Positions 1-8,463 of a DNA stretch of 64,000 nt are shown piece by piece. The stretch is from positions 36,614 to 100,613 of the forward strand of contig CAJLHF010000003.1 of NCBI GenBank assembly GCA_905206365.1, in the 5' to 3' direction. The notes beneath the pieces were generated by a model. That model saw nothing but the letters and a program-made list of their open reading frames with translations, ran no database searches and was not told the origin of the DNA. The stretch comes from an uncultured Sutterella sp. GTDB taxonomy: Bacteria > Pseudomonadota > Gammaproteobacteria > Burkholderiales > Burkholderiaceae_F. The position numbers and the translations under genes are program-made. Positions within the stretch are counted from its first letter, which is position 1; every line of letters begins with the position of its first letter.

Positions 1-39
1 GCCTGGAAGACCGTCTCGGAATTCAACGGTTGGCACTGA
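1..39 (+). CDS. C-terminal end of an unidentified protein (partial)
   Basis: Frame 1 is open from the window edge and reads AWKTVSEFNGWH before a TGA stop at 37-39. Only 12 residues are visible, so no family can be assigned. The stop is followed about 35 bases later by a strong hairpin (75-105), which fits the end of a transcription unit coming from outside the window. It could equally be a chance open stretch. Confidence 0.3.
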   Translation, partial: AWKTVSEFNGWH

Positions 40-74
40 GTCGCCCGAATAACAGCGACTCCCGAAGTTGGAAA

Positions 75-105
75 CGGCCCGCACGCTTCACGAGCGTTCG
101 GGCCG
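75..105. terminator. Hairpin between convergent units
   Basis: A 7-bp stem CGGCCCG/CGGGCCG continues, after a one-base mismatch, into ACGCT/AGCGT around a TCACG loop. It lies between the end of the partial plus-strand gene and the end of the minus-strand gene at 129, so it could end transcription from both sides. The T-tract is weak on either strand. Confidence 0.5.
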
Positions 106-128
106 AATGCTTTGAGAAAAGCGCCGAC

Positions 129-479
129 TCAGGCTTCGGCGTTCTCGTCCTCTTCTTCGCAACCGAGGTCGTCGATTTCGTCGAACGTGAGGAACGGCAT
201 CTTCGCCGGCCAGGCGATCACTTCGTCTTCGGAGAGGGCCGTGAGCGCGGCCGGGCCGAGACGGGCGGAGTTCACCGCATAGTTGAGCTTGGCGTAGACA
301 TGCACGAGGTCGTTCTTGAGAATCTCTTCGGACGTCTCCTCGTCGGGATTCGCCTCAAGCTTGGCGAGCACCTCAAGGAGCGCTTCGCTCGCGTCGTTCA
401 GGGTGGCCTGAAGCCATTCCGGATCGGGCATCAGGTGCGCCGCTTCGGTCTCGGAAAGGTCGCGGTCGATGTCGGACAT
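129..479 (-). CDS. Small acidic hypothetical protein
   Basis: The product is 116 residues, very acidic, beginning MSDIDRDLSETEA and ending in an Asp/Glu-rich tail (DDLGCEEEDENAEA). It has no signal peptide, membrane segment or motif I recognise; the middle looks helical (LNDASEALLEVLAKLEAN). The ATG at 479 was chosen over an in-frame GTG at 494 because GTGAGGTT lies just upstream as a ribosome binding site. Codon use matches the neighbours, so a real cytosolic protein is likely, but its function is unknown. Confidence 0.65.
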   Translation of the reverse strand: MSDIDRDLSETEAAHLMPDPEWLQATLNDASEALLEVLAKLEANPDEETSEEILKNDLVHVYAKLNYAVNSARLGPAALTALSEDEVIAWPAKMPFLTFDEIDDLGCEEEDENAEA

Positions 480-805
480 GTCGTTGAACCTCACAGTTGC
501 GGGAAATAGGGAGAAGAAAGTAAAAACGCCCGAACCGGGGTGTCCCTTCGGAGACGCATGCGCGATACGGGATCGAGCGGATTCGCTCCATTGTATACCC
601 GCGGACGAACCTTCTCAAATCGGCCCGAAGGTTTGCCCGTATCGCACGATTTCGGGAGGGGCGGCGCGGGCGACGAGCCAAGAACGCAATCAAGACTTAA
701 GAAATGCGCGCTAAAGTCTTTGTCCGACCTGCGTCGAAAGGCCGCTGCGACGCACCACCCCTCAATTGCGGCCGCACACGAATACAAAAAAGGACCCGAC
801 CCATC
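480..805. other. Intergenic region between divergent genes, about 325 nt
   Basis: This is the divergent promoter region of the acidic protein (minus) and the 371-residue hypothetical protein (plus). A TATACC-like -10 (TTGTATACCC near 590) is visible, but no matching -35 is clear. Short runs of open frame here are not supported as genes. An AAAGGA purine stretch near 790 probably serves the gene at 806. Confidence 0.4.
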
Positions 806-1921
806 ATGCCGGAGAGTAAGGTTGCGGCGCGCCGTGCGCGCAAATTGTCGAAGCGTCGTCAGGGAGGCGCCGATCGGCCCGTGAGCTACGTGCAGATGCT
901 CGACTACCTGCGCGAATCGCTCAACAAGCGCTTTTACGAAGAACAGGGCTTCCCGCATCTCGAGTTTCTCGCCCAGAACTGGTCGGGTCCCGAGCAACAG
1001 CACGGCGACCTCTCGAACTATTTCGAGCTCCAGGACATGTTCATCGGGTTCGCGTACTCGCTCGCCCGAGCGCTCCACAGCGGCGCGCCCTACACGCTCG
1101 AAGAACGCGAAGACCGCGTCGCGGCGGTGGCGTACGCCCTGGCGGCGACGCTTCTCAATATTCGTCCCGACTACCGCGACGATTCGAATTGGATGGGTAA
1201 CGGCGCCCTCGACGCCCTTCGCGACCGTTGGGGCCTCGCGAAGATGATTCACGCGGGCGTGCCCGTGCAGAACCGCTTCATGGACAAGCGCGACCTCGTC
1301 TGTCTCTTCGCGATCGACTTCGTGATGTCGTTCCTCGACATGACGGGCGAACTCGCTCAGATGGGCGGCGACAAGGTAATTTCGGTCACGAACTGCAAGG
1401 ACAGCCTCATCACCGCCTACACGGGCTTTGTGACGGCGAACCTGCAGCTTGCGAACTCGACCCTTCCCGACTTCGAAGGGATCCTCGCCCAGAACCGCGT
1501 GACGCCCGAATTCCTCAAGGACTACCCCGACTGGAAGCCCGAATCCGCGGACGCGCTCGACGTCGAACGCGTGGGCTTCAACAGCATCAATCCCCTCGAC
1601 ATGCAGTTCATGACGGAAATGATGGGGAACGCCGAATTCATGAGCGACATGCGCAACCTCTACCTCACGGACGAATCGGCCGCGGTGCCGCAGGGCAAGC
1701 GCGAAGAAATCGTCATGGGTTACGTTCTGCGTTACGGACCGCGTTGCAAGCAGGCCTTTGCCGAAGGGCGCGATCCGACGGAAGAAGAAATGGACCGCGA
1801 CGCGGAAGTGGTGAATTCGATCGTCTACCATCTGATCGAATCCGTGCGCGGCGCTGGGGCTCCCGCTCCCGAAGCGCCCGCGCAAGCTCCCGTGCCCGCC
1901 GAAGGCGAAGTCAAAGCCTGA
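806..1921 (+). CDS. Hypothetical protein, 371 residues, basic N-terminus
   Basis: I do not recognise a family. The protein starts MPESKVAARRARKLSKRR, a strongly basic stretch that could contact nucleic acid or membrane phospholipids, followed by a long, probably helical soluble body (VSYVQMLDYLRESL onward) and a Pro/Ala-rich C-terminal tail (PAPEAPAQAPVPAEG). There is no signal peptide or obvious catalytic motif. The start at 806 follows AAAGGA; the longer open frame upstream to 704 is not needed. It is followed by a strong terminator at 1966-2001, so it is monocistronic. Coding character is strong (consistent third-position GC). Confidence 0.7.
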   Translation: MPESKVAARRARKLSKRRQGGADRPVSYVQMLDYLRESLNKRFYEEQGFPHLEFLAQNWSGPEQQHGDLSNYFELQDMFIGFAYSLARALHSGAPYTLEEREDRVAAVAYALAATLLNIRPDYRDDSNWMGNGALDALRDRWGLAKMIHAGVPVQNRFMDKRDLVCLFAIDFVMSFLDMTGELAQMGGDKVISVTNCKDSLITAYTGFVTANLQLANSTLPDFEGILAQNRVTPEFLKDYPDWKPESADALDVERVGFNSINPLDMQFMTEMMGNAEFMSDMRNLYLTDESAAVPQGKREEIVMGYVLRYGPRCKQAFAEGRDPTEEEMDRDAEVVNSIVYHLIESVRGAGAPAPEAPAQAPVPAEGEVKA

Positions 1922-1965
1922 TGTTTCACGGCGAATAACCGGTCGGACCGATCAGGCGCTCGATG

Positions 1966-2001
1966 AAAAGCGGAGTCTTCTTGAGGGAGGCTCCGCTTTT
2001 T
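1966..2001 (+). terminator. Rho-independent terminator
   Basis: The stem AAAAGCGGAG/CTCCGCTTTT spans a 15-base loop and ends in a T-tract. It terminates the hypothetical gene at 806-1921. The A-run on the left arm lets it also serve the minus-strand amidohydrolase ending at 2062. Confidence 0.85.
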
Positions 2002-2061
2002 ATTCGACGTCGTGTGGCGTTCGGGACCGGGCCTTCGACTCTCGGCCCCGGAAGCGGGGAC

Positions 2062-3378
2062 TTACTTCGTCGCGTCCCCGAGCACGGCCGCCAAGTGAGT
2101 GCGCACGCCCGCCGCGAGCGCGGCGTCGTCGATCACAAATTTGTCGGAGTGATTGTTGGCCGCGTTTTTCGCGCCGGGTGCGTCGACTCCGAGGAAGAAA
2201 AAGACGCTCGGAACGCGTTCGGCGTAGAAGGAAAAATCTTCGCTCGCGCCGGGGTTGTAGGCACGCATTGCGGCCTTGACGCCGAAATCGGCCAAGGGGG
2301 CCATCATCGCTTCGGCGAGTTCGGGCGAATTGACGGTGACGGGATAAATTTCGACAAGACGCGTCTCGGCTCGAACGCCCGCTGCCTTCGCCGTGCCTTC
2401 CACGACTTCGGGGATGCGCTTCAGAATCGTCTTGCGGTTGCCGGGGTGGTTCGAACGGATCGTGCCCGCGAGGTAGGCCTCGCCCGTCATAACGTTCGCA
2501 GTTTCTCCCGCAACGAGTTTCCCGACCGTAACGACGCCGTTTCCTTCCGAAAGGTTGACGTTGCGCGAGACGATTTGCTGAAGAGCGACCACGGTTTGCG
2601 CGGCTGCAAGCGCTGCGTCGTTTCCGGTCCAGGGCATCGCACCGTGGGCTTGCGTGCCGTGAATCTTCACTTCGAAGCCGTCGGCGGAATTGAGCGCGGG
2701 GCCTTTTACGACGACGAGCTCGCCCGCGGGAAGGCGGGCCATCACGTGAATGCCGAACATTCGTTCGATGCCGTATTCCTTCAGAAGGCCGTTTTCGACG
2801 AGCGCGCGAGCGCCCGAAAGTTTCGGCGACTTCGCGGTGAAGGGGTTTTCGATCGAGTCGCCTTCTTCGGCGGGCTGAAAGACGAAGACCACCGTACGGT
2901 CGATCTCGTTTTTGTGCGCGGCGAGAATCTTTGCCGCGGAAAGAAGCATCGCCATGTGTGCGTCGTGCCCGCACATGTGGGAGACGTCGACGTCGTTGCC
3001 CCACATGACGCCCTTGGCCTGACTTGCGTAAGGAAGACCCGTACGTTCCTTGATAGGGAGCGCGTCGATGTCGGCACGAAGCCCGACCGCGTGCCCTTTG
3101 CCGGGATTCAGAACGCCGATCACGGCCGTGGGGGCGTCTTTCCAACCGACGTGCACTTCGTCGACGCCCGCGCGACGGAGCACGTCCGCGATATAGGCCT
3201 GCGTCTTCTTTTCCTGGTTGCCGAGCTCGGGCATGGCATGGAGCTCGTGGCGCATCGTCACCGTGGCTTCGGTCTCGGCGGAAACGGCTTCGTTCAACCA
3301 GTCGGGTGCGGCGGCGAGTGCGCCGCCCGCAAGCGTCAAAAGAGCAAGAGCCGAAGCCAAGCGCGTTTTGAACATCAT
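2062..3378 (-). CDS. Exported M20-family amidohydrolase (hippurate hydrolase/aminoacylase type)
   Basis: The 438-residue protein begins with a Sec signal peptide (MMFKTRLASALALLTLAGGALAA, cleavage after ALA), so it acts in the periplasm. The mature part is a complete M20D zinc peptidase: a CGHDAH metal-binding motif near residue 120, AEEG with the catalytic Glu/metal ligand near residue 170, and the dimerisation-domain motif HGTQAHGAMPW. The family cleaves N-acyl amino acids or small amides; the substrate cannot be read from sequence. ATGATG at 3378 follows GGAGG at a good distance. It is a single gene with its own promoter region; secretion is the uncommon feature, since many relatives are cytosolic. 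Confidence 0.88.
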   Translation of the reverse strand: MMFKTRLASALALLTLAGGALAAAPDWLNEAVSAETEATVTMRHELHAMPELGNQEKKTQAYIADVLRRAGVDEVHVGWKDAPTAVIGVLNPGKGHAVGLRADIDALPIKERTGLPYASQAKGVMWGNDVDVSHMCGHDAHMAMLLSAAKILAAHKNEIDRTVVFVFQPAEEGDSIENPFTAKSPKLSGARALVENGLLKEYGIERMFGIHVMARLPAGELVVVKGPALNSADGFEVKIHGTQAHGAMPWTGNDAALAAAQTVVALQQIVSRNVNLSEGNGVVTVGKLVAGETANVMTGEAYLAGTIRSNHPGNRKTILKRIPEVVEGTAKAAGVRAETRLVEIYPVTVNSPELAEAMMAPLADFGVKAAMRAYNPGASEDFSFYAERVPSVFFFLGVDAPGAKNAANNHSDKFVIDDAALAAGVRTHLAAVLGDATK

Positions 3379-3499
3379 AGAAAACCTCCGTTGTTATTTT
3401 CCGATGATTTCGAGTGTATCGGCGGGATGCGAGAGTTTGCATTCGGGCGCATCGGTCGAAAGGGCGGGAGGGCTTGCGCTTCGTCACGAAAGGGGAAAA

Positions 3500-3533
3500 G
3501 AAAAAGCGGAGCCTCTCGTGAGGAGACTCCGCC
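3500..3533 (-). terminator. Rho-independent terminator of the ABC-F gene
   Basis: Read on the minus strand, GCGGAG and CTCCGC form the stem, followed by TTTTTCTTTT. It lies 30 bases downstream of the ABC-F stop at 3563. Confidence 0.85.
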
Positions 3534-3562
3534 TGGGGGCCTGCGGTCGAGAGCGAACGGTC

Positions 3563-5476
3563 TCAGACCACCGCTTCGATCTGCTCGGAGAGTTCGAGCC
3601 AGCGCATTTCAAGTTCTTCGACCTGAGGCGCCAGTTCGCCGTGCTCGCGGGTGACGCGGGCGACCTCGTCCGGGTCGGCGCTCGAATAGAGTTCCGGATC
3701 GGCGAGTCGGGCGGCGAGCGCCTTCAGGGCTTCGCTCTTGCGGCTCAGTTCCTTTTCGACCTTGTCGAGCTCCTTTTTGAGGGGTTTGCGAAGTTCGGCA
3801 ATGCGTTGACGCTCCTGCGCTTCCTGACGACGCGCCTCCTTCTTGTTGACGGAGGGTGCTTCTTTTGCGGCCAGGCGCTCGGCGCGCTCGACGGCGGCCG
3901 TCGTGCGGCGGTGTTCGAGCACGAGTTCGGCGTAGTCGTCGAGGTCCCCGTCGTACTCGTCGACGCGCCCTTCGTGCACGAGCCAGAGTCGTTCGGTCGC
4001 GGCGCGAAGGAGGTGTCGGTCGTGCGAAACGATGAGCACGGCCCCTTCGAAGGTCGAGAGCGCCATCGTGAGCGCCTCGCGCGTTTCCATGTCGAGGTGG
4101 TTCGTCGGTTCGTCGAGAACGAGAAGGTTCGGTTTCTTCCAGGCGATGAGGGCGAGCGCGAGGCGAGCCTTCTCGCCGCCCGACATCGGACCCACGAGAC
4201 TCGAAGCGAAGTCGCCCGAGAAACGGTAGATCCCGAGGAAGTCGCGCAGATCCTGTTCGCGCACGTCGGGAGCGAGTCGCTTCATGTGTTCGAGGGGCGT
4301 CTCGTCCGTGCGCAACTGATCGAGCTGGTGCTGCGCGAAGTAGCCGATCTCAAGCCCCTGACCGCGACGGATTTCGCCCGCCATCAGGGGGAGTTCCCCG
4401 ACGATCGCTTTGACGAGCGTCGACTTCCCGGCGCCGTTCACGCCGAGAACGCCGATGCGTTCGCCCGAACGAACGGAAAAACCGACCTTGTCGAGTACGA
4501 CCCGATCCCCGTAGCCGATCCGCATCGCTTCGGCGTCGACGAGGTGTTCGGGAAGGCGCACGGGTTTCGGAAATTCGAAACGCCATTCGCGCTTGGCGCG
4601 TACGGGCTCGACCGCCTTCAGGCGTTCGAGCATCTTGATGCGCGACTGCGCCTGACGGGCTTTCGTCGCCTTCGCGCGGAAGCGTTCGATGAAACTCGTA
4701 AGGCTCGCCGCCTCGCGCTCGTAGGCGCGGTGGGCCGCGTCCTGAAGCTTCAGCTTTTCGATCCGCTCGGCTTCGAACTTCGTGTAGTTCCCGGCGTAAC
4801 GCACGACCGAATGATCTTCGACGGACCAAATGGTCGTCACCGCACGATCGAGAAATTCGCGGTCGTGCGAAATGATGAGTACCGTGGCTTCGACGCGCTT
4901 CAACCAGTTTTCGAGCCAGATGAGACTGTCGATGTCGAGGTGGTTGGTCGGTTCGTCAAGAAGGAGCAGGTCGGCGGGACGCATCAGCGCGCGAGCGAGC
5001 GCGATGCGGTTGCGCCAACCGCCCGAAAAGTCGTAGACCGATCGGTCGCCGTCCGCCTGCGAAAAGCCGAGACCCGCCAGAATCGTGCGTGCCTGCGCGA
5101 CGACGGCGCCTTCGTTGAGTTCCGCAAGGTTCGCGTGCGCGGTGGCCAGTGCCATTTCGTCCCCGGACGCTTCCGCGGCTCGGAGCGCCGCGCGCGCCGC
5201 CATCAGAGGGGCGTGGCCCGAAAGCACGAAGTCGATGCAGGGCATCGGCTCCGCGACGAAACTCTGCGCGACGTGCGCGATGCGGTCCTGCGGGGGCGTT
5301 TCGATGTCGCCCGCCTCCGGCGAGAGCTCGCCGAGAATCGCGGCGAACAGGGTCGACTTGCCGCAGCCGTTCGGGCCCACGAGGCCGATGCGCTCGCCGG
5401 GCGAAGCGACGAGCGTTGCGTGTTCGTAGAGAACGCGAGTGCCGCGGGCGAGGGCGAGATTTTGAAGACGAAGCAT
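3563..5476 (-). CDS. ABC-F family ATPase, YheS-like
   Basis: The 637-residue soluble protein has two ABC ATPase domains and no membrane segments. Domain 1 has Walker A GPNGCGKST (about 36-44), signature FSGGWRNR and LLLLDEPTNHLD; domain 2 has GVNGAGKST (about 347-355), MSGGEKAR and a second DEPTNHLD. The inter-domain linker carries the Arg-rich P-site tRNA-interaction motif region typical of ABC-F proteins. The C-terminal 110 residues form a charged coiled coil (KKEARRQEAQERQR onward) like that of YheS. ABC-F proteins act on stalled or hibernating ribosomes. The gene starts 6 bases after prmB, so the two ribosome-related genes form one operon. Confidence 0.9.
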   Translation of the reverse strand: MLRLQNLALARGTRVLYEHATLVASPGERIGLVGPNGCGKSTLFAAILGELSPEAGDIETPPQDRIAHVAQSFVAEPMPCIDFVLSGHAPLMAARAALRAAEASGDEMALATAHANLAELNEGAVVAQARTILAGLGFSQADGDRSVYDFSGGWRNRIALARALMRPADLLLLDEPTNHLDIDSLIWLENWLKRVEATVLIISHDREFLDRAVTTIWSVEDHSVVRYAGNYTKFEAERIEKLKLQDAAHRAYEREAASLTSFIERFRAKATKARQAQSRIKMLERLKAVEPVRAKREWRFEFPKPVRLPEHLVDAEAMRIGYGDRVVLDKVGFSVRSGERIGVLGVNGAGKSTLVKAIVGELPLMAGEIRRGQGLEIGYFAQHQLDQLRTDETPLEHMKRLAPDVREQDLRDFLGIYRFSGDFASSLVGPMSGGEKARLALALIAWKKPNLLVLDEPTNHLDMETREALTMALSTFEGAVLIVSHDRHLLRAATERLWLVHEGRVDEYDGDLDDYAELVLEHRRTTAAVERAERLAAKEAPSVNKKEARRQEAQERQRIAELRKPLKKELDKVEKELSRKSEALKALAARLADPELYSSADPDEVARVTREHGELAPQVEELEMRWLELSEQIEAVV

Positions 5477-5482
5477 TTGGGT

Positions 5483-6409
5483 TTAAGCCCCGAAGTAGCG
5501 GTCGAGTTCGGCTTTGGTCGCCATGAAGACCTGATCGTCCCCGCCCGAAACGGAGAGCCACGTGAGCTCAAGCCCCGGGAAAGCGGCTTCGACGGCTTCA
5601 AGCCCGTCGCCTACTTCGACGACGATGATGCCGTTGTCGTTCAGGTGGCGGCGCGCTTCGGGAAGGAGACGCCGCACGACGTCCATGCCGTCCGCACCCG
5701 CACCGAGCGCCATTTCGGGCTCGTGACGGTATTCGGTCGGAAGGCGCGACATCGAGTCCGAGGTGACGTACGGGGGGTTCGAGATGATGAGATCGAACGT
5801 GCGGCCTTCGAGGTTTTCGAAGAGGTCGCCCTGAACGAGTTCGAGGGTCTCTTCGAGGTCGTAGTCGCGACGGTTGATTTTTGCGACTTCAAGAGCGTCC
5901 TCGGAAAGATCGCTCGCCGTGACGGCCGCGTTCGGGAACACGCCCGCGGCGAGAATCGCCAGGCACCCCGATCCCGTGCAGAGGTCGAGCACGGAGGAAA
6001 CGGCGTAGGGATCTTCGATCCAGGGGGCGAGGTCTTCTTCGAGCAGTTCGGCGATGTAGGAGCGCGGAATAAGGGCGCGTTCGTCGATGTAGAAGCGGTG
6101 ACCGGTGAGCCAGGCTTCCTTCAGGAGGTAGGCGCTCGGGACCTTGTCGTGGACGCGGCGGTCGACGAGATGCACGAGGCGAACGAGTTCGTTGTGCGTG
6201 AGGGCGGCGTCCTGGAACTCTTCGAAGTGCTCGAACGGAAGCTTCAGCGCGCGGCAGATGAGGAACGAGGCTTCTTCCCAACTGTCGGGCGAGCCGTGAC
6301 CGTAGGAGAGATCCGCCGTTTCCATCTCGGTGATGGCCCAGCGGTAGAGGTCGCGGATCGTCTTCAGATTGTGGATCGGGTCGTCAAGAAGCGGGGCGAT
6401 TTCGTACAT
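5483..6409 (-). CDS. prmB: Ribosomal protein L3 glutamine N5-methyltransferase PrmB
   Basis: This 308-residue class I SAM-dependent methyltransferase has the SAM-binding motif LDLCTGSGCLAI (about 137-148) and the glutamine-binding NPPYVT motif (N211-T216). The sequence after the NPPY (SDSMSRLPTEYRHEPE) and the N-terminal helical domain fit PrmB, which methylates a Gln of L3 during 50S assembly, rather than PrmC, which modifies release factors. PrmC is the main alternative. It is first in a two-gene operon with the ABC-F protein. Confidence 0.9.
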   Translation of the reverse strand: MYEIAPLLDDPIHNLKTIRDLYRWAITEMETADLSYGHGSPDSWEEASFLICRALKLPFEHFEEFQDAALTHNELVRLVHLVDRRVHDKVPSAYLLKEAWLTGHRFYIDERALIPRSYIAELLEEDLAPWIEDPYAVSSVLDLCTGSGCLAILAAGVFPNAAVTASDLSEDALEVAKINRRDYDLEETLELVQGDLFENLEGRTFDLIISNPPYVTSDSMSRLPTEYRHEPEMALGAGADGMDVVRRLLPEARRHLNDNGIIVVEVGDGLEAVEAAFPGLELTWLSVSGGDDQVFMATKAELDRYFGA

Positions 6410-6520
6410 GGATCACTCATACAGATGGGTTGTCGGATGTCGGCGGCAAGGCGTCCGAAGGCGCCTCGCCGCGAAAGGGCGAACGCGAACGCGTTCGCAC
6501 GGGCGGGCTAATTATAGATG

Positions 6521-6546
6521 CGGGGATCGGTTGAGACCGATCCCCG
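6521..6546. terminator. Perfect 11-bp hairpin downstream of tonB
   Basis: CGGGGATCGGT and ACCGATCCCCG pair perfectly around a TGAG loop. It sits about 55 bases downstream of the tonB stop and about 110 bases upstream of prmB. The minus-strand T-tract (ATCTATAATT) is poor, so termination is likely but not ideal. Confidence 0.65.
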
Positions 6547-6599
6547 TGGAGGTTTGCGTTGAAAACGCGTCGGAAGGACTCGGAAAATCCGAGTTCGCC

Positions 6600-7478
6600 T
6601 TACCGGGAATTTTTGAGGCGGAACGCGACGGGCAGGCGCAGACGCACCGTGCGTCCCGGCGCTCCCCAGAGCGATTCGGCTTTCGTGACGGCGGCCAGCG
6701 CCGCGCGGTCGAGCATCCCTTCGCCCGAGGACGTGTGGATGACGAGTTCGGAAAGCCGACCGTCTTTGGCAACCGTGAACTGCACGAGGGCGGTGCCCTC
6801 TTTGCCGAAACGGCGTGCCTTGCGCGGATAGACGAGGTTCGATTCGATGAGACGCTTCACGTCGGCGAGGAACGGATCGTTCGTCTCCCCGTGAACGAGC
6901 GTCGCAATGCCCGCTTCGCCCGAGGCGGGAGCACCCCCCGTTTGGGGAACGACGCCCGGAGACGGATCCTGCGAGGTTGCGTTCGCCGGTGTTTCGGGGA
7001 CAGGTACGGGCTTGGCTTCCTTCTCTTCCTTCGGTGCGGGCGCCTTCTTTTCGACGGGCTTCTCAACCTTCTTCTCGACGGGTTTGGGCTTCGGCTGCGG
7101 TTTGGTTTGAGGCTTGGGCTCCGGTTTCGGCTCGGGCGTCGGAGCGGGCTCGGGGACGACTTCGGGTTCGGGCTCCGGAGGCGGAACTTCGGGTTGAGGC
7201 TCGGGTGTCGCCTCTTTGACGTCCTTTTCTTCGATGTCCATCTCCCGGGGCGGCGCAGCCTCGAGCGCCGGGGCTCCGGCGGGCGCGGCCGCGCCTGCGA
7301 TCTGCGCGAACGCGATCGTCATCGGAAGGGGTTCGCCCGCGGGAAGCGGCGCGTTGACCGTCAAACCGAAGAAGGCGAGGGCGGTGAGCGGAGCATAGAC
7401 CGAGCAGGCGATCAGGAACGAATGCCGGTGGCGGCGAGCGTCACTGTGCTTTTTCGGCAGCGATGGTGAAGTTTTCAT
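6600..7478 (-). CDS. tonB: Energy transducer TonB
   Basis: The 292-residue protein has a short cytosolic N-terminus, one membrane anchor (FLIACSVYAPLTALAFFGL, about 21-39), a long periplasmic Pro/Glu/Lys-rich spacer (about 85-170, with EPKPEPKPQTKPQPKPKP-type repeats) and a C-terminal TonB domain containing YPRKARRFGKEGTALVQF and the final VRLRLPVAFRL strand. It carries proton-motive energy from ExbB/ExbD to outer-membrane receptors, most obviously the receptor encoded next door. The start at 7478 overlaps exbD by 38 bases, implying translational coupling. It is third in the exbB-exbD-tonB operon, which has a Fur-box-like site upstream. Confidence 0.93.
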   Translation of the reverse strand: MKTSPSLPKKHSDARRHRHSFLIACSVYAPLTALAFFGLTVNAPLPAGEPLPMTIAFAQIAGAAAPAGAPALEAAPPREMDIEEKDVKEATPEPQPEVPPPEPEPEVVPEPAPTPEPKPEPKPQTKPQPKPKPVEKKVEKPVEKKAPAPKEEKEAKPVPVPETPANATSQDPSPGVVPQTGGAPASGEAGIATLVHGETNDPFLADVKRLIESNLVYPRKARRFGKEGTALVQFTVAKDGRLSELVIHTSSGEGMLDRAALAAVTKAESLWGAPGRTVRLRLPVAFRLKNSR

Positions 7479-7830
7479 GGCCGTGCGTCTTGAAAAGGTC
7501 GATCACCTGGATGAAGCGGTCGAAGGTTGCCGCCTTGTCGATGCGCAAAAGTACGCGCTCTTCGGGCTTCAGGGCGCCTACGACTTCGTCGAGGCGTTCG
7601 AGCTCGTACTTTTCGTCGTTCCAGAAAATGTCGCCCTTCGCATCGATCTGCAGAAGCGCGGGCGCGGCGTCCGCGCTCGGAGCACTCGCCGAATTCGCCT
7701 TCGGCAGCTCGATCGGGATTTCGCCCTTGGCGATGAAGGTCGAAATCGAGAGGACCATCGCCAGAAGGACGAGCATGATGTCGATGAAGGGGACGATGTT
7801 GAGCGGTTCCTTCTTGGGAATTTCGATCAT
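7441..7830 (-). CDS. exbD: Biopolymer transport protein ExbD
   Basis: At 129 residues it has ExbD's usual length: a short cytosolic N-terminus (MIEIPKKEPLNIVPF), one membrane helix (IDIMLVLLAMVLSISTFIA) with the proton-carrying Asp in VPFIDIMLVL, and a periplasmic domain ending in THGHENFTIAAEKAQ. It forms the proton channel with ExbB and energises TonB. The ATG at 7830 was chosen because it overlaps the exbB stop as ATGA; a longer in-frame start at 7854 would intrude into exbB. Confidence 0.93.
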   Translation of the reverse strand: MIEIPKKEPLNIVPFIDIMLVLLAMVLSISTFIAKGEIPIELPKANSASAPSADAAPALLQIDAKGDIFWNDEKYELERLDEVVGALKPEERVLLRIDKAATFDRFIQVIDLFKTHGHENFTIAAEKAQ

Positions 7831-8255
7831 GCTTCGACCTCCCGGGGCTTCCAACGGGCGGAGAGCACGTTGATGCGGCGTTGCAGACCGTTGTAGACAA
7901 TGAGGGTCGGGATCGCGACCGCAAGACCGAGGGCGGTGGCCTTAAGGGCGAGGGAGAGCCCCGTCATGATCTGGCCTGCGTCGATGTTGCCCGTCATCCC
8001 CATGTCGTAGAAGGTGATCATGATGCCGATCACCGTACCGAGGAGTCCCACGTACGGGGCGTTCGAATAGATGACATAGAGCGTCGTGAGATTGTTCGTG
8101 AGCGCTTCGTCCCACTCGTCCTTCGTCGCGTAGTGGGAGGGATCGAGCTGCTTGAGAAACATCACGCGTTCGATCGTGAGCCAGACGGTGACGAACCCCA
8201 TGAGACCGAGCACGGCGAAGATGATGTAGTCGATGCTTTCTTTAAGAAATTCCAC
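7827..8255 (-). CDS. exbB: MotA/TolQ/ExbB proton channel protein ExbB
   Basis: The 142-residue inner-membrane protein has three predicted helices: about 9-29 (YIIFAVLGLMGFVTVWLTIE), about 67-85 (VGLLGTVIGIMITFYDMG) and about 103-122 (LKATALGLAVAIPTLIVYN). The LGTVIGI and TALGLAVAIP motifs are family hallmarks. It is the short ExbB form (E. coli ExbB is about 240 residues), common beside TonB in epsilon- and betaproteobacteria. It opens the exbB-exbD-tonB operon; a Fur-box-like sequence lies about 50 bases upstream. Confidence 0.92.
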   Translation of the reverse strand: MEFLKESIDYIIFAVLGLMGFVTVWLTIERVMFLKQLDPSHYATKDEWDEALTNNLTTLYVIYSNAPYVGLLGTVIGIMITFYDMGMTGNIDAGQIMTGLSLALKATALGLAVAIPTLIVYNGLQRRINVLSARWKPREVEA

Positions 8256-8306
8256 GGTAGGCTCCCGTAATGAGGATCGGAAGAGAGTTGAGGATGCAAT
8301 TCTAAC

Positions 8307-8321
8307 TGATAACTCTTCTCA
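8307..8321 (-). promoter_or_regulatory. Fur-box-like site upstream of exbB
   Basis: On the minus strand this reads TGAGAAG-A-GTTATCA, a 7-1-7 imperfect palindrome close to the Fur consensus TGATAAT-n-ATTATCA. It lies about 50 bases before the exbB start. Two further matching sites precede the receptor and the permease operon, which supports iron repression of the whole locus. Confidence 0.7.
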
Positions 8322-8347
8322 TTACTAAGTGCAGGGATTCGATGTTC

Positions 8348-8389
8348 GAAAAAAACGGGCTTCCCGTCGGTGTCGGCGGAAAGCCCGTT
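8348..8389 (-). terminator. Rho-independent terminator of the TonB-dependent receptor
   Basis: On the minus strand AACGGGCTT pairs with AAGCCCGTT and is followed by a run of T. It lies about 75 bases past the receptor stop and before the exbB promoter. Confidence 0.8.
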
Positions 8390-8463
8390 CGCAAAGTGCT
8401 CCAACGGAAAGAGCGTTCGGGAGAAGGGAGCTCTCCCGGAGCTTTCGGTCGGATACCCGTAAC

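Noticed and set aside
7439..7478. Frameshift at the tonB/exbD junction
   Set aside because: The 38-base overlap leaves both frames complete with normal ends, so it is coupling rather than an error.
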